Shown: positions 45,443-54,546 of the stretch, in pieces | Numbering within the stretch: the stretch's first letter is position 1 | Layout of the letters: every line of letters begins with the position of its first letter | Source: Marinilongibacter aquaticus | GTDB taxonomy: Bacteria > Bacteroidota > Bacteroidia > Cytophagales > Spirosomataceae | Length of the DNA stretch: 64,000 nt | Assembly (NCBI RefSeq): GCF_020149935.1 | Contig: NZ_CP083757.1 | Location: 1,736,001 to 1,800,000 of the forward strand | Reading direction: 5' to 3' | The notes under the pieces: generated by a model | Databases searched by the model: none | Told to the model about the DNA's origin: nothing | Seen by the model: the letters and a program-made list of their open reading frames with translations, nothing else | Translations under genes and position numbers: made by a program

Positions 45443-48007
45443 ATGAAAAGGATTTCAATCGTATTGCTACTTCTTGTGCTGAGCTTCGGCACGCAAGCTC
45501 AGTTCGGCCGCCCATCCGGAGGGGGCAGTGAAAACGGTCGCCCACAAAGAAGTAGCAGCCAAGGGCCTGGAGCCCTACAAGCTATCGAAGACAACGCCCC
45601 AAAAGGCAATGCCAAGATTACAGGTTATGTAATCGATTCTGCCATGACCTCGGCGATCGAATACGCCAATATTGCTATGCGAAACGAAGAAAACAACAAG
45701 GTGGTCGACGGAACGATGGCCGATGAAAAAGGGAAATTCACCTTCAATAAAATCGCTCCGGGTACCTATTCTTTCACAATTACTTTCATTGGATACAACG
45801 ATCGGAAGGTAGAACACGTAAAAATAAAGAAGGGCGACGACATAGACTTGGGAGCCATCAAATTGGGTATCAGTTCACAAATTCTGAACGAAGTGACAGT
45901 AACAGGATTGAAATCAGTAATTGAAGAAAAAGTAGACCGCCTGGTTTACAATGCCGAAAACGACATCAGTGCCAAGGGTGGCGACGGAGCAGACATTCTA
46001 CGAAAAGTGCCCATGCTTTCGGTTGACCTGGACGGCAATGTGTCGCTTCGCGGAAGTTCGAACGTGCGGGTGTTGATCAACAACAAGCCTTCGACGATCG
46101 TAGCCAGCAGCGTGGCCGATGCCCTGAAAATGATTCCTGCCGATTTGATCAAAACCGTGGAAGTGATCACTTCGCCATCCGCGAAATACGATGCAGAAGG
46201 AACCAGCGGGATCATCAACATCATCACCAAAAAATCTTCGATCGAAGGGTACAATTTCTCGATCAATGCGGGGACCGGCGTTCGCGGTTCAAACCTTGGG
46301 CTAAACGGGAACCTGAGAGCGGGCAAATTCGGCTTCACTTTGGGTGGTTTTGGACGCTCATTCTACAACAAGGCCCAGACCATTCTCGACCAACAAACCA
46401 CCAGTGCCAACGGTACGCAAAGCACGAAACAAGTCGCTGATGCCAAGGACAATGGATTATTTGGTCGATACAATTTGGGGATTGATTACGAAATCAGCAA
46501 AAACGAGTACATCAATGCCAATGTATCCTTTGGAGTGCGTAATTTTAAACGGAATCAGGATATGACAATCGATCAGTTTGTGAATTTAAACGACGCCACC
46601 GAAGAAAGCACTTTTTCAAGTAACAGATACATCCGCACCAAAGACCTCTCGAACAATGTGGATCTGAACTTGGACTATGTGAAAATTTTCAAACCCAGTC
46701 ATGAATTTTCGATTTCTTCGCAGTACAGTCAAAACAACCTGACCAATAATTTCGATTCAGAATTGAAGGCCGACGAAGAGCATGCCGGCAGTTTCCAAAG
46801 AAACATCAATGGCAATGTGAACAAAGAGATCACCATTCAAAGTGATTACATGTTGCCCATTGGCAAAAATCAGCTCTTCGAAACAGGTGTAAAAGGTATT
46901 TTCAGGATTGTGGATAGCGATTACCGCTACCTCTTGGGGCTTAATGCGGGCAATCTTGAAGCCGACGCTTCGAAACCTTCTGGCCTTTTGAATTACAACC
47001 AAAACATCGGTGCGGGCTATTTGCAATATACCTTTTCAACGGCCTCGAAAATTACTTTCAAGGCGGGACTTCGTTACGAGCACACCTCAATCGACGCGGA
47101 AGACAAAGTATCAAAATTGGACATCCCGGCTTATCAGAACCTCATTCCGAGCGTAAATATAGCCAAGACGTTCAGCGGAGGCACCACTATAAAACTGGCC
47201 TACAACAACCGCCTTCAGCGTCCGGGTTTGCAGCAGTTGAATCCCAACTACAATGCCTCGAACCCACAGAGCATTACAATTGGAAACCCTTCGTTGAAAC
47301 CGGAGATATCGAATAACGTGGAATTGAGTTTCAGTAAAACATTCAAAAGAAACTATTTCAACATCTCCTTTTTTGGTAGACAAACGAACAATTCCATTTC
47401 GCGTTTGAGCACCGCTTCAGACACATTGATCGGGGCTATAATTACCGAATATAAAAACGTGGGCACCCAAAAAACCGCTGGAGCCAACCTTTTTGGCAAT
47501 GTATACATTACGCCCAAATGGTCTTTGAACGGCGGTTTCGATATGTATTACAATTATTTGGAAGGCCAGGTACGCACACTCGATGGCTATGCTTTCACCC
47601 ACAATTCGGGCGTAACCGTGAGCGGGCGTCTGATGACCATGCTGAGTTTGAAAAACGACTGGGCCATACAGGGTTTCAGCGGATTTAGAGGGAGAAACGT
47701 AAGCTTGCAGGGCTACAATGGCGGAATGGCCTTTTACAACCTGGGGCTACAAAAAAGCTTTAACGAGAAAAAAGGAAGCGTGGGCATTGCCTTTGAAAAC
47801 TTCGTGAATGGCATGCGAATGAAAAGCAATTCGGTTTCCGAAGTGTTCGTGCAAAACAGCCTGAACAAAATATATAACCAGAATGTTAAGGTTACCTTTT
47901 CTTACAAGTTGGGCAACATGAAGTTCGTTGAGAAAAGGAAAACCCGTTCGGTGAACAATACAGATGTCAAATCCTCGGGAAGCGGCAATGGCGGCTACGA
48001 GAAATAA
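45443..48007 (+). CDS. outer-membrane receptor with carboxypeptidase-like domain (OMP_b-brl_3, TonB-receptor-like)
   Basis: An 854-residue outer-membrane protein. The signal peptide (1-20, ending in GTQAQ) is followed by a low-complexity Gly/Arg/Ser/Gln stretch (about 21-50), a CarboxypepD_reg-like sandwich (60-140: AKITGYVIDSAMTSAIEYANIAM), a plug (150-250: ADILRKVPMLSVDLDGNVSLRGSSNVRVLINNKP; SAKYDAEGTSGIINIITKK), and a barrel to about 840. A Lys/Arg/Ser/Gly tail (KRKTRSVNN...SGSGNGG) ends it. The ligand is unknown. It is divergent from the two-component system and is followed by a terminator. Confidence 0.87.
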   Translation: MKRISIVLLLLVLSFGTQAQFGRPSGGGSENGRPQRSSSQGPGALQAIEDNAPKGNAKITGYVIDSAMTSAIEYANIAMRNEENNKVVDGTMADEKGKFTFNKIAPGTYSFTITFIGYNDRKVEHVKIKKGDDIDLGAIKLGISSQILNEVTVTGLKSVIEEKVDRLVYNAENDISAKGGDGADILRKVPMLSVDLDGNVSLRGSSNVRVLINNKPSTIVASSVADALKMIPADLIKTVEVITSPSAKYDAEGTSGIINIITKKSSIEGYNFSINAGTGVRGSNLGLNGNLRAGKFGFTLGGFGRSFYNKAQTILDQQTTSANGTQSTKQVADAKDNGLFGRYNLGIDYEISKNEYINANVSFGVRNFKRNQDMTIDQFVNLNDATEESTFSSNRYIRTKDLSNNVDLNLDYVKIFKPSHEFSISSQYSQNNLTNNFDSELKADEEHAGSFQRNINGNVNKEITIQSDYMLPIGKNQLFETGVKGIFRIVDSDYRYLLGLNAGNLEADASKPSGLLNYNQNIGAGYLQYTFSTASKITFKAGLRYEHTSIDAEDKVSKLDIPAYQNLIPSVNIAKTFSGGTTIKLAYNNRLQRPGLQQLNPNYNASNPQSITIGNPSLKPEISNNVELSFSKTFKRNYFNISFFGRQTNNSISRLSTASDTLIGAIITEYKNVGTQKTAGANLFGNVYITPKWSLNGGFDMYYNYLEGQVRTLDGYAFTHNSGVTVSGRLMTMLSLKNDWAIQGFSGFRGRNVSLQGYNGGMAFYNLGLQKSFNEKKGSVGIAFENFVNGMRMKSNSVSEVFVQNSLNKIYNQNVKVTFSYKLGNMKFVEKRKTRSVNNTDVKSSGSGNGGYEK

Positions 48008-48033
48008 TATTACTTATGGTTAATTAATCTACG

Positions 48034-48070
48034 ACTGGCCTTGAATATCATTTTCGAGGTCAGTTTTTTT
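48034..48070 (+). terminator. terminator after the receptor gene
   Basis: ACTGGCCT (48034-48041) pairs with AGGTCAGT (48057-48064) through one G-T pair, followed by T residues to 48070. Confidence 0.75.
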
Positions 48071-48231
48071 AAGAAACCAGAAAATGGACTTGCAAACTCC
48101 TGATTGACAATACATTGACAGGAGCAAACAAGTGAAAATTGCCCGAAAAAGAAAAGAAGCAGCGATTATAGCAAAAGCCAAGCAGCGGGCAGCAGGCTCA
48201 ATTCCGTAATAAATGTTAAAAAAACGGATTT

Positions 48232-48642
48232 ATGAAAGGGCTCTGTACACTATTTATGATATTTGCGTGTTGCTCATTAAATGCTCAAGTGCTTCAGCAA
48301 TCTTCGTTTGATATGAATATGCGGCACGTGGAAGAAGATGCAGCAATGCGAGAAACACTTTTCCTGAAAAAAAAGCTGCGGCTAAGTGAAGGCCAAAGTC
48401 AAGAAGTTTACGTAATCAATAAGAGCTTCAGGCGAGAATTGGACGAAACAGTGAAAGGACTAATCGCGGACACCCTGCACACCAACAGGCACGATGAAAT
48501 GTTGGAACAGGCCGTGGACAAATTAAGGTATTCAAAAAACAAAATGCTCAAAAATGTACTATCCGAAAAACAGTGGGAAATATATGAACGCAAACAACAT
48601 GCCGTTGAAAACCGCTTTCAGCTACTTGACCCCGACTTATGA
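48232..48642 (+). CDS. small exported helical protein (Spy/CpxP-like by pattern)
   Basis: A 136-residue protein with a signal peptide (1-19, ending in SLNAQ). The mature part is almost entirely helical and charged: MRETLFLKKKLRLSEGQSQEVYVINKSFRRELDETV and a second half ending KNVLSEKQWEIYERKQH. The spacing of LRLSEGQ and LSEKQW recalls the LTxxQ motifs of Spy/CpxP periplasmic chaperones and of small proteins found beside sensor kinases. This similarity is a pattern judgement without a search. It sits between the receptor gene and the Kelch gene. Confidence 0.7.
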   Translation: MKGLCTLFMIFACCSLNAQVLQQSSFDMNMRHVEEDAAMRETLFLKKKLRLSEGQSQEVYVINKSFRRELDETVKGLIADTLHTNRHDEMLEQAVDKLRYSKNKMLKNVLSEKQWEIYERKQHAVENRFQLLDPDL

Positions 48643-48744
48643 GCACTCTGCGATAATATTTTAAAAAAAAAGGATTACTTTCGCACCCGAAATTGAGAAT
48701 CAATTAAATAAAGATAAATTTTACCAATAAATAAAACGCAAAAA

Positions 48745-49737
48745 ATGTCGAATAAGATTGGCTTTTCCTTTTTAATACTCATTACTCTTTTTGTGTTTCA
48801 ATCATGTAAGAGCGACACGGTTACCGTAGCCAGTGGCGACTGGGTTAAAGAGTCTGATCTTGACGGCCTTGCCCGTCATGCGGCCGTGGGTTTTTCAATC
48901 AACGATATGGGATATCTAGGTTCCGGTGCCGACGAAGACAACTACAAATTGAGCGACTTCTGGCAATTTGATCCTACAAGAAACACTTGGAATCAAATAG
49001 CCGATTTCCCCGGTGCTCCCCGTACTGCTGCCGTAGCCTTTTCTGTAGGCAACAAAGCGTATGTTGGTACAGGTTTGGATATTGAAGACAACAGATTGAA
49101 CGACTTCTGGGAGTACAACTCAACCACTGATACTTGGAAACAAATCGCAGATTTCCCCGGCAGTGCCCGTAGAAATGCAGTAGCTTTTGCCATCAATGGA
49201 AAAGGTTATGTGGGCTCTGGCTTTGACGGCAACTATACAAAAGACTTTTTCTCTTACGATCCTGCAAGCGATTCATGGGAAAAAGTAGCCAGTATCGGCG
49301 GTTCAAAACGCGAAGGTGCAGCAGCTTTCGTAATTGACAACAAAGCTTACGTAGGTACAGGAAACAACAACGGACTATCGCAAACAGACTTGTGGCAGTA
49401 CGATCCGGCCAACGACCTTTGGACAGAAATGACTGGCTTTGAAGACAATGCCATCTCGCGTTCATACGGTATCGGTTTCTCTGTAAATGGCAAAGGTTAT
49501 TTCGCAGGAAGCTCGACAAACAATTCGACTTGGGAATACTTGCCTCAGCAAGGATCTGATGACGAAGGTGGTACATGGACTGAAGCTACGGGCTTTGAAG
49601 GCACCAACCGCAATTATGCAGTAAGCTGGAGCATCAACAACCGCGGCTACATTGCCACAGGTTCAAACGGACTTTCTCGCTTCGACGACCTTTGGTCATT
49701 CATTCCTGACGTAGAAGTAGACGACACCAACAATTAA
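48745..49737 (+). CDS. Kelch-repeat lipoprotein (beta-propeller)
   Basis: A 330-residue surface or periplasmic lipoprotein. The signal ends in FVFQSC (lipobox). Six Kelch repeats of 45-50 residues follow, each with a hydrophobic strand, YxGxG, a D-F/L-W block and a Trp ending: GFSINDMGYLGSGA...FWQFDPTRNTWNQIADFPG, AFSVGNKAYVGTGL...TTDTWKQIADFPG, AFAINGKGYVGSGF..., AFVIDNKAYVGTGN..., GFSVNGKGYFAGSS..., SWSINNRGYIATGS. Repeats 1 and 2 share nearly identical DNA around their ADFPG codons, which suggests recent internal duplication. A possible -7 box TACTTTCG is at 48676-48683. The ligand is unknown; galactose-oxidase activity is not implied. Confidence 0.85.
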   Translation: MSNKIGFSFLILITLFVFQSCKSDTVTVASGDWVKESDLDGLARHAAVGFSINDMGYLGSGADEDNYKLSDFWQFDPTRNTWNQIADFPGAPRTAAVAFSVGNKAYVGTGLDIEDNRLNDFWEYNSTTDTWKQIADFPGSARRNAVAFAINGKGYVGSGFDGNYTKDFFSYDPASDSWEKVASIGGSKREGAAAFVIDNKAYVGTGNNNGLSQTDLWQYDPANDLWTEMTGFEDNAISRSYGIGFSVNGKGYFAGSSTNNSTWEYLPQQGSDDEGGTWTEATGFEGTNRNYAVSWSINNRGYIATGSNGLSRFDDLWSFIPDVEVDDTNN

Positions 49738-49760
49738 TAAGGCCTTAAGCGTTTAAAGAA

Positions 49761-49792
49761 TTAGGGAAAAGCCATCGTGTGCTTTTCCCTAA
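49761..49792 (+). terminator. strong intercistronic stem-loop
   Basis: TTAGGGAAAAGC (49761-49772) pairs perfectly with GCTTTTCCCTAA (49781-49792) around an 8-base loop. It lies between the Kelch and DUF4270 genes. A weak T-rich stretch follows, so it could terminate or stabilise the Kelch mRNA and set different expression levels for the two genes. Confidence 0.5.
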
Positions 49793-49813
49793 TAAGCTTT
49801 TCCAAGACCATCA

Positions 49814-51136
49814 ATGCAAAAGAAAAAGTTGAATATAGGCATGGCCAAACCCCTCATCTTGATTTTACTCGTATTTGCCGCTGTGGGCATCTCCTGTAGC
49901 TCGGGCGACAAAGACATTTCCCTGAATCAAGACGGAACCAACAACCTGAATGCGGTGCTGGTGGACACAATGCGTGTAGACGGTTACACCGTATTGACCG
50001 ACAGTTCGAACAGTTCTGCCACTGGAAATCTTCTGGTGGGCAGTGTAGAACTGACCAACACGCTGAAAGCTCAAGCCGAATCGTATTTCTCAGTTGGTTT
50101 GCCCTCTTCCACCTTTGGTTCTTTGAACATCACGAAAGAATTGGTTTTGGACTCTGCCCAATTGCATTTGACCTACAGCGATTACATTGGCGACACCACA
50201 CAAATTCAACACATCCAATTGCACGAATTGTTGGAAGAAATTCCATTGAACGAAACACATTCATCCCGCACGACATTCAAATACGACAGCGATCCGCTGG
50301 ATGAACTGGCGATTAGACAAAGACCCTATAAAGACACCAGCATCACTTTTGATATTCCGATAGACATGGCTCAACGCATCTTCGCGTATTACAAAGGCCT
50401 GAGCTCTGCGGATACAAAAGACCTGACCAAGATTATCAAAGGTTTTGTGATGACGGGCGACTCAAGCAACACATCTGTGATTGGCTATACCTCGTCAAAC
50501 TCTACTCTGCGAATCTATACGCATACCGTTGAAACTTACGACAAATACAGTTTTGATTTCAACATATTGCAAAACAATGCCCAGTTCAATCACCTGTCTT
50601 ACAATTCAGAATTTGATGGACTGAACGGCCTAGAAGACCCAAAAGATCAGGTTTCGTCGAAACTGACAAACAACATGTTTGCCCTGAACAACGGACTTGC
50701 CCTGGCTGGGAAAATCGAGATTCCCGGCATTCGTGATTTGCAAATCCTTACCTCGCTTAAAGGAATTTACCGCGTAGAGCTTCGCTTATACAGCACCCGA
50801 AAAAGTGCAAAAGCGTTGCCTTACCCGCCTTCGGGTTTGCAACTTTACGAGGTAAACCTGAACAACCAGATTACCCAACCCGTAACAGACTTTACGGGAG
50901 CCTCTGTAACGGGTGCGTACACTTACGATCCTACCCAGTTGATTTTCAACAGTTACTATGCCTTTAACCTTACGCAGTATTTCAAAAATATTGTAAGCGG
51001 AAGCAGCAAAAACAAAGGCATTTTGATCGTACCTACAAATACAGATACGAACTCGAGCCAACTGAGCGGCGTATGGTTGGGCGATTTCGACAATCCTTCT
51101 TTCAGGCCCGAGATACGCGTTTATCTTAACCGATAA
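49814..51136 (+). CDS. DUF4270-family lipoprotein
   Basis: A 440-residue lipoprotein with a signal ending in AVGISC. It matches the DUF4270 pattern: an early DTMRVDGYTVLTDSSNSSATGNLLVGSV segment, SAQLHLTYSDYIGDT, KGFVMTGDSSNTSVIGY, a central Asn/Gly-rich segment, and the end region GVWLGDFDNPSFRPEIRVYL. The family is Bacteroidota-specific and uncharacterised. The alternative start at 49841 (MAKPLIL) would give a shorter signal. Its position downstream of the receptor and Kelch genes suggests a surface complex. Confidence 0.82.
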   Translation: MQKKKLNIGMAKPLILILLVFAAVGISCSSGDKDISLNQDGTNNLNAVLVDTMRVDGYTVLTDSSNSSATGNLLVGSVELTNTLKAQAESYFSVGLPSSTFGSLNITKELVLDSAQLHLTYSDYIGDTTQIQHIQLHELLEEIPLNETHSSRTTFKYDSDPLDELAIRQRPYKDTSITFDIPIDMAQRIFAYYKGLSSADTKDLTKIIKGFVMTGDSSNTSVIGYTSSNSTLRIYTHTVETYDKYSFDFNILQNNAQFNHLSYNSEFDGLNGLEDPKDQVSSKLTNNMFALNNGLALAGKIEIPGIRDLQILTSLKGIYRVELRLYSTRKSAKALPYPPSGLQLYEVNLNNQITQPVTDFTGASVTGAYTYDPTQLIFNSYYAFNLTQYFKNIVSGSSKNKGILIVPTNTDTNSSQLSGVWLGDFDNPSFRPEIRVYLNR

Positions 51137-51238
51137 GAATCGATAGCCCAATTCAGAAGAATTTTATTGCTCAAAGTCCAAAAAGCTTGAATTAAAAACG
51201 GGTTCTTTTCAACAAGATCGAGCATATTTTTTAATTTA

Positions 51239-51257
51239 AGGGTTTGAACCAAACCCT
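51239..51257 (+). promoter_or_regulatory. hairpin just before the upp start
   Basis: AGGGTTT (51239-51245) pairs with AAACCCT (51251-51257) around a GAACC loop, ending 4 bases before the ATG of upp. It would affect ribosome access; no PyrR-type binding loop was recognised. Confidence 0.35.
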
Positions 51258-51261
51258 AAGT

Positions 51262-51906
51262 ATGTTCATTCTAACCGAAACCTCCTCGATTGCCAATAAT
51301 TTTTTGGCCGATATCCGTGATGTGAACCTTCAAACCGATCGGCTGAAATTCAGGAAAAACATGGAACGCTTGGGCGAAGTGCTGGCCTATGAGATTTCCA
51401 GAAACATGTCGTACAGCCCAAAGGAAGTGCAAACGCCCTTGGGTATAAAGGAAACCCGCACTTTGCAGGACAGACCCATATTGGTGCCCATTCTACGGGC
51501 AGGTTTGCCCTTGCACCAAGGTATGCTCAACTTCTTCGACCAAGCCGACAGTGCTTTCATCGGAGCCTACCGCGGCAGCCACAATGCCAAGGACGATTTC
51601 GATATAGAAATGGAATACATTACCAGTCCGGATATTCAAGGCCGTACACTGGTCATCTGCGATCCCATGATTGCCACCGGAAAATCAATCGAAAAGGCCT
51701 ATCATGCCCTTCTTCGGTATGGAATCCCGAAAAGAACTTATATCGTTGGAGCGATCGCATCGGCAAGAGGAGCTCGCTTTGTGCAAGCCCGAATGCCCGA
51801 ATGCCGACTTTATCTTGGCGATTTGGATGCCGACCTCAATTCAAAATCGTATATTATTCCCGGTTTAGGCGATGCGGGAGATTTATCTTTCGGCGATAAA
51901 ACCTGA
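51262..51906 (+). CDS. upp: uracil phosphoribosyltransferase
   Basis: A 214-residue pyrimidine salvage enzyme making UMP from uracil and PRPP. The PRPP loop is VICDPMIATGKSIEKAY near residue 130, and the uracil-binding end is YIIPGLGDAGDLSFGDK. The N-terminal region contains ILVPILRAGLPLHQGM. ATG at 51262 is chosen because the upstream in-frame codon is TTG and a hairpin lies in between. The MFS transporter gene follows after 35 bases; co-transcription is possible. Confidence 0.95.
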   Translation: MFILTETSSIANNFLADIRDVNLQTDRLKFRKNMERLGEVLAYEISRNMSYSPKEVQTPLGIKETRTLQDRPILVPILRAGLPLHQGMLNFFDQADSAFIGAYRGSHNAKDDFDIEMEYITSPDIQGRTLVICDPMIATGKSIEKAYHALLRYGIPKRTYIVGAIASARGARFVQARMPECRLYLGDLDADLNSKSYIIPGLGDAGDLSFGDKT

Positions 51907-51941
51907 TACTCTATTGTAAACACCCTTCTTAAAACCCTATT

Positions 51942-53201
51942 ATGTTTTTAAACTTAAGCAAATCTGACTGGAAAGAGCTGATAAGCCTGCCCGTAATTGT
52001 AGCCGCATTGGGCTATTTCGTGGACATCTACGATATGCAACTTTTTGGCATTGTACGCGTACCCAGTTTGCAAAGCCTCGGACTGAGCGAAGAAGAAGTC
52101 AGTCAAGTGGGCAAATCGATATTGAACTACCAGATGATTGGCCTGCTTTTGGGCGGTATTCTCTGGGGCGTTTTGGGCGACAAGAAAGGACGCCTGTCGG
52201 TTCTTTTCGGATCCATAATCACCTATTCTTTGGCGAATGTCGCTTGTGGACTTATTCCGCACATCGATTTTATGAATCAGGCCGAGGCCTACAAATGGTT
52301 GCGTTTCGTGGCCGGAGTAGGCCTGGCGGGCGAACTCGGAGCCGGTATTACCTTGGTTGCCGAAGTACTGCCTAAACACCTGCGTGCTATTGGCACCTCT
52401 CTGGTGGCCGGTGTGGGCCTTTTGGGAGCCGTAGTCGGCAATTTCACCGTTCGTCTTTCTGGCGAATGGACAATCGCATATTTTATTGGAGGAGCCATGG
52501 GCTTCGCTTTGCTGCTGCTGCGAGTGGGCGTAATCGAAAGTGGAATGTACAAAGACATTACAGACAAGGAAGAAGTCTCGAAAGGCAACTTTCTTACATT
52601 TTTTACCAATTGGGAGCGATTCTTAAAATACATAAAATGTATCGGTATCGGTTTCCCTACTTGGTTCTGTATCGGTATTCTGGCCTATTTCAGCAATGAA
52701 TTTGGAAAAGCCCTTGGCATCGAAGAGGAAGTGATGCCCGGCATGGCCATTATGTGGGCTTATGTGGGCATCTCTGCCGGCGATTTCCTTAGTGGGTTCA
52801 TCAGTCATAAACTGCATTCGCGAAAAAAGGCCATTTTCTGGATGATGCTCTTTTCTTTCGTCGGAGTACTCTTGTTTCTCTTTGCTGGAGCCAAATCACC
52901 CGAAATGGTATACGCCATCTGTTGCTGGTTAGGCTTGGGCACGGGTTATTGGGCCATGTTCGTCACCGTGGGTGCCGAGCAATTTGGTACAAACCTGCGG
53001 GCCACAGCCGCCACCACGGTTCCGAATATGGTACGGGGTTCTGTACCACTAATGATTTTGATATTCAGCTATTTCAAACCAAGTGTAGGCGTTATTTGGG
53101 CCGGAGCCATCACCGCCCTCGTGGCCTATGCCGTGGGCTTTGTCTCTACGCTTACCATTCCCGAAACCCACGGAAAAGATTTGAATTATTTGGAAAAATA
53201 A
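51942..53201 (+). CDS. MFS transporter
   Basis: A 419-residue transporter with 12 predicted transmembrane helices. The family motif between helices 2 and 3 appears as GVLGDKKGRLSVLFGS, and GITLVAEVLPKHLRAIG in the fifth-helix region resembles the sugar/metabolite-H+ symporter branch. A cytosolic acidic/basic loop lies near the middle (MYKDITDKEEVSKGNF). Substrate is unknown. Its position after upp might hint at a nucleobase or sugar, but this is weak. The convergent hydroxylase gene begins 7 bases after its stop, with a GGCCGTGC/GCACGGCC hairpin (53214-53235) near that junction. Confidence 0.85.
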   Translation: MFLNLSKSDWKELISLPVIVAALGYFVDIYDMQLFGIVRVPSLQSLGLSEEEVSQVGKSILNYQMIGLLLGGILWGVLGDKKGRLSVLFGSIITYSLANVACGLIPHIDFMNQAEAYKWLRFVAGVGLAGELGAGITLVAEVLPKHLRAIGTSLVAGVGLLGAVVGNFTVRLSGEWTIAYFIGGAMGFALLLLRVGVIESGMYKDITDKEEVSKGNFLTFFTNWERFLKYIKCIGIGFPTWFCIGILAYFSNEFGKALGIEEEVMPGMAIMWAYVGISAGDFLSGFISHKLHSRKKAIFWMMLFSFVGVLLFLFAGAKSPEMVYAICCWLGLGTGYWAMFVTVGAEQFGTNLRATAATTVPNMVRGSVPLMILIFSYFKPSVGVIWAGAITALVAYAVGFVSTLTIPETHGKDLNYLEK

Positions 53202-53207
53202 AGGCGT

Positions 53208-54464
53208 CTATTGGGCCGTGCTCTTGGGCACGGCCACCGCTTTTCGACTGAAATAAAACGCCATTAGCGTGGATAAAATAAAATAAACGGGAACGGCCAC
53301 CTGCGTACCTTCCACTCCAAACCATAAAGCCCCATTTACCGTGAATAGGTAAAACCCATACGCATTCTTGCCCCATTCAAACCAAAAGGCATTCGGATTT
53401 TCATCCATCAATTCAGTGTAGGCGTACACACTGCAAAACAAGAAAAGCCCGTATGTGAACAGCTGAGCGGTCGACAAATCGGGCACAACTTCGAAAAACA
53501 ACATCAGGAAACCAAAGGTGGATATGAATTGGATCCATGACCAAAACTCCAAGGGTTTCGAGGACTGTGGATAGTACTTTTCATACGTATATGGATTTTC
53601 GATCTTATACACCGGATACTTTTCTTCCACGTCTTTGGGTCGCCACCCTGTGGGCATAATCCATATTCGTAATTTATCCTGCCAATTTTTGGCCCGAAAG
53701 GCATCTTGAATCATCAACCACAAATGTTGGTAATTAATCTTGATCGGATTCCAAGTACGTACAGGGCGAGTTATTCCATATACAGGGGGCACATCGCTCA
53801 GTTCTTCCTGAAAAGTACCGAACCATTTATCCCAAAAAATGAAAATCTGTCCGTGGTTTTTATCGATGTATTCAGGGTTTATCGCATGGTGCACGCGGTG
53901 ATGTGAGGGCGTCACAATCACCTTTTCCAAAAAGCCCATTTTACCTATATACGTGGTGTGGTACCAAAACTGAGCAAACAACTGAATGGGTGCCACAATG
54001 GCAATGATTTTGGGGTCGACACCCAACAAAGCCGCCGGAAGCAAAAATATAGTAAAGAAACTGATCAAATCGGATATGCTTTGCCGCAGGGCACAAGCCA
54101 GATTGAATTCTTCCGAACTGTGGTGAATCAAATGTTGATTCCAGAAAAAGTTGATTTGGTGATTGAATCGGTGCCCCCAATAGCCCGCAAAGTCGAGCAC
54201 AACAAAAGCAATGACGACATTGAGCCAAGTGTAAGGAATGTGAAACAAGGCCACATGCTCTACCAACCAAGTGTATGTGATAATGGAAATGCCAATACCC
54301 AAAATATCCTTAAGGGTATTGGTATAACCCGAACTCAGGCTCGAAATCATATCCATTGATTTGAAATCGTCACCCTTTACAAATTTGCCGTAAAGTTTTT
54401 CGGCGAGCACCAGAATAAAAAAACTGGGCGAGGCGAAAAGCAAGATATGAGCATAAGTTTCCAT
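53208..54464 (-). CDS. membrane fatty acid hydroxylase / sterol desaturase-family protein
   Basis: A 418-residue polytopic enzyme with di-iron histidine boxes. HRFNHQINFFWNQHLIHHSSEEFN contains HxxxH and HxxHH clusters near residue 98, and SHHRVHHA near 190 contains the third; NHGQIFIFWDKWFGTF follows, as in alkylglycerol monooxygenase relatives. The C-terminal third carries additional transmembrane helices. The reaction is probably hydroxylation or cleavage of a lipid chain, substrate unknown. A good promoter lies right upstream. Confidence 0.86.
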   Translation of the reverse strand: METYAHILLFASPSFFILVLAEKLYGKFVKGDDFKSMDMISSLSSGYTNTLKDILGIGISIITYTWLVEHVALFHIPYTWLNVVIAFVVLDFAGYWGHRFNHQINFFWNQHLIHHSSEEFNLACALRQSISDLISFFTIFLLPAALLGVDPKIIAIVAPIQLFAQFWYHTTYIGKMGFLEKVIVTPSHHRVHHAINPEYIDKNHGQIFIFWDKWFGTFQEELSDVPPVYGITRPVRTWNPIKINYQHLWLMIQDAFRAKNWQDKLRIWIMPTGWRPKDVEEKYPVYKIENPYTYEKYYPQSSKPLEFWSWIQFISTFGFLMLFFEVVPDLSTAQLFTYGLFLFCSVYAYTELMDENPNAFWFEWGKNAYGFYLFTVNGALWFGVEGTQVAVPVYFILSTLMAFYFSRKAVAVPKSTAQ

Positions 54465-54488
54465 TGGTATGCTTGCAGCGTTTTATTT

Positions 54489-54520
54489 CAAAAATACATT
54501 TTTTTCTGCATTTCCGACAA
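54489..54520 (-). promoter_or_regulatory. promoter of the fatty acid hydroxylase gene
   Basis: On the minus strand TTG (54520-54518), a 21-base spacer and TATTTTTG (54496-54489) match the consensus. Transcription would start near 54482, only about 18 bases before the ATG. Confidence 0.6.
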
Positions 54521-54546
54521 TAAAAACAAAATCAAGAACACTTCGC

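Noticed and set aside
48132-48209. 25-codon basic frame starting with GTG before the helical protein gene
   Set aside because: A Lys/Arg/Ala-rich peptide is possible, but there is no start signal, family match or conservation evidence.
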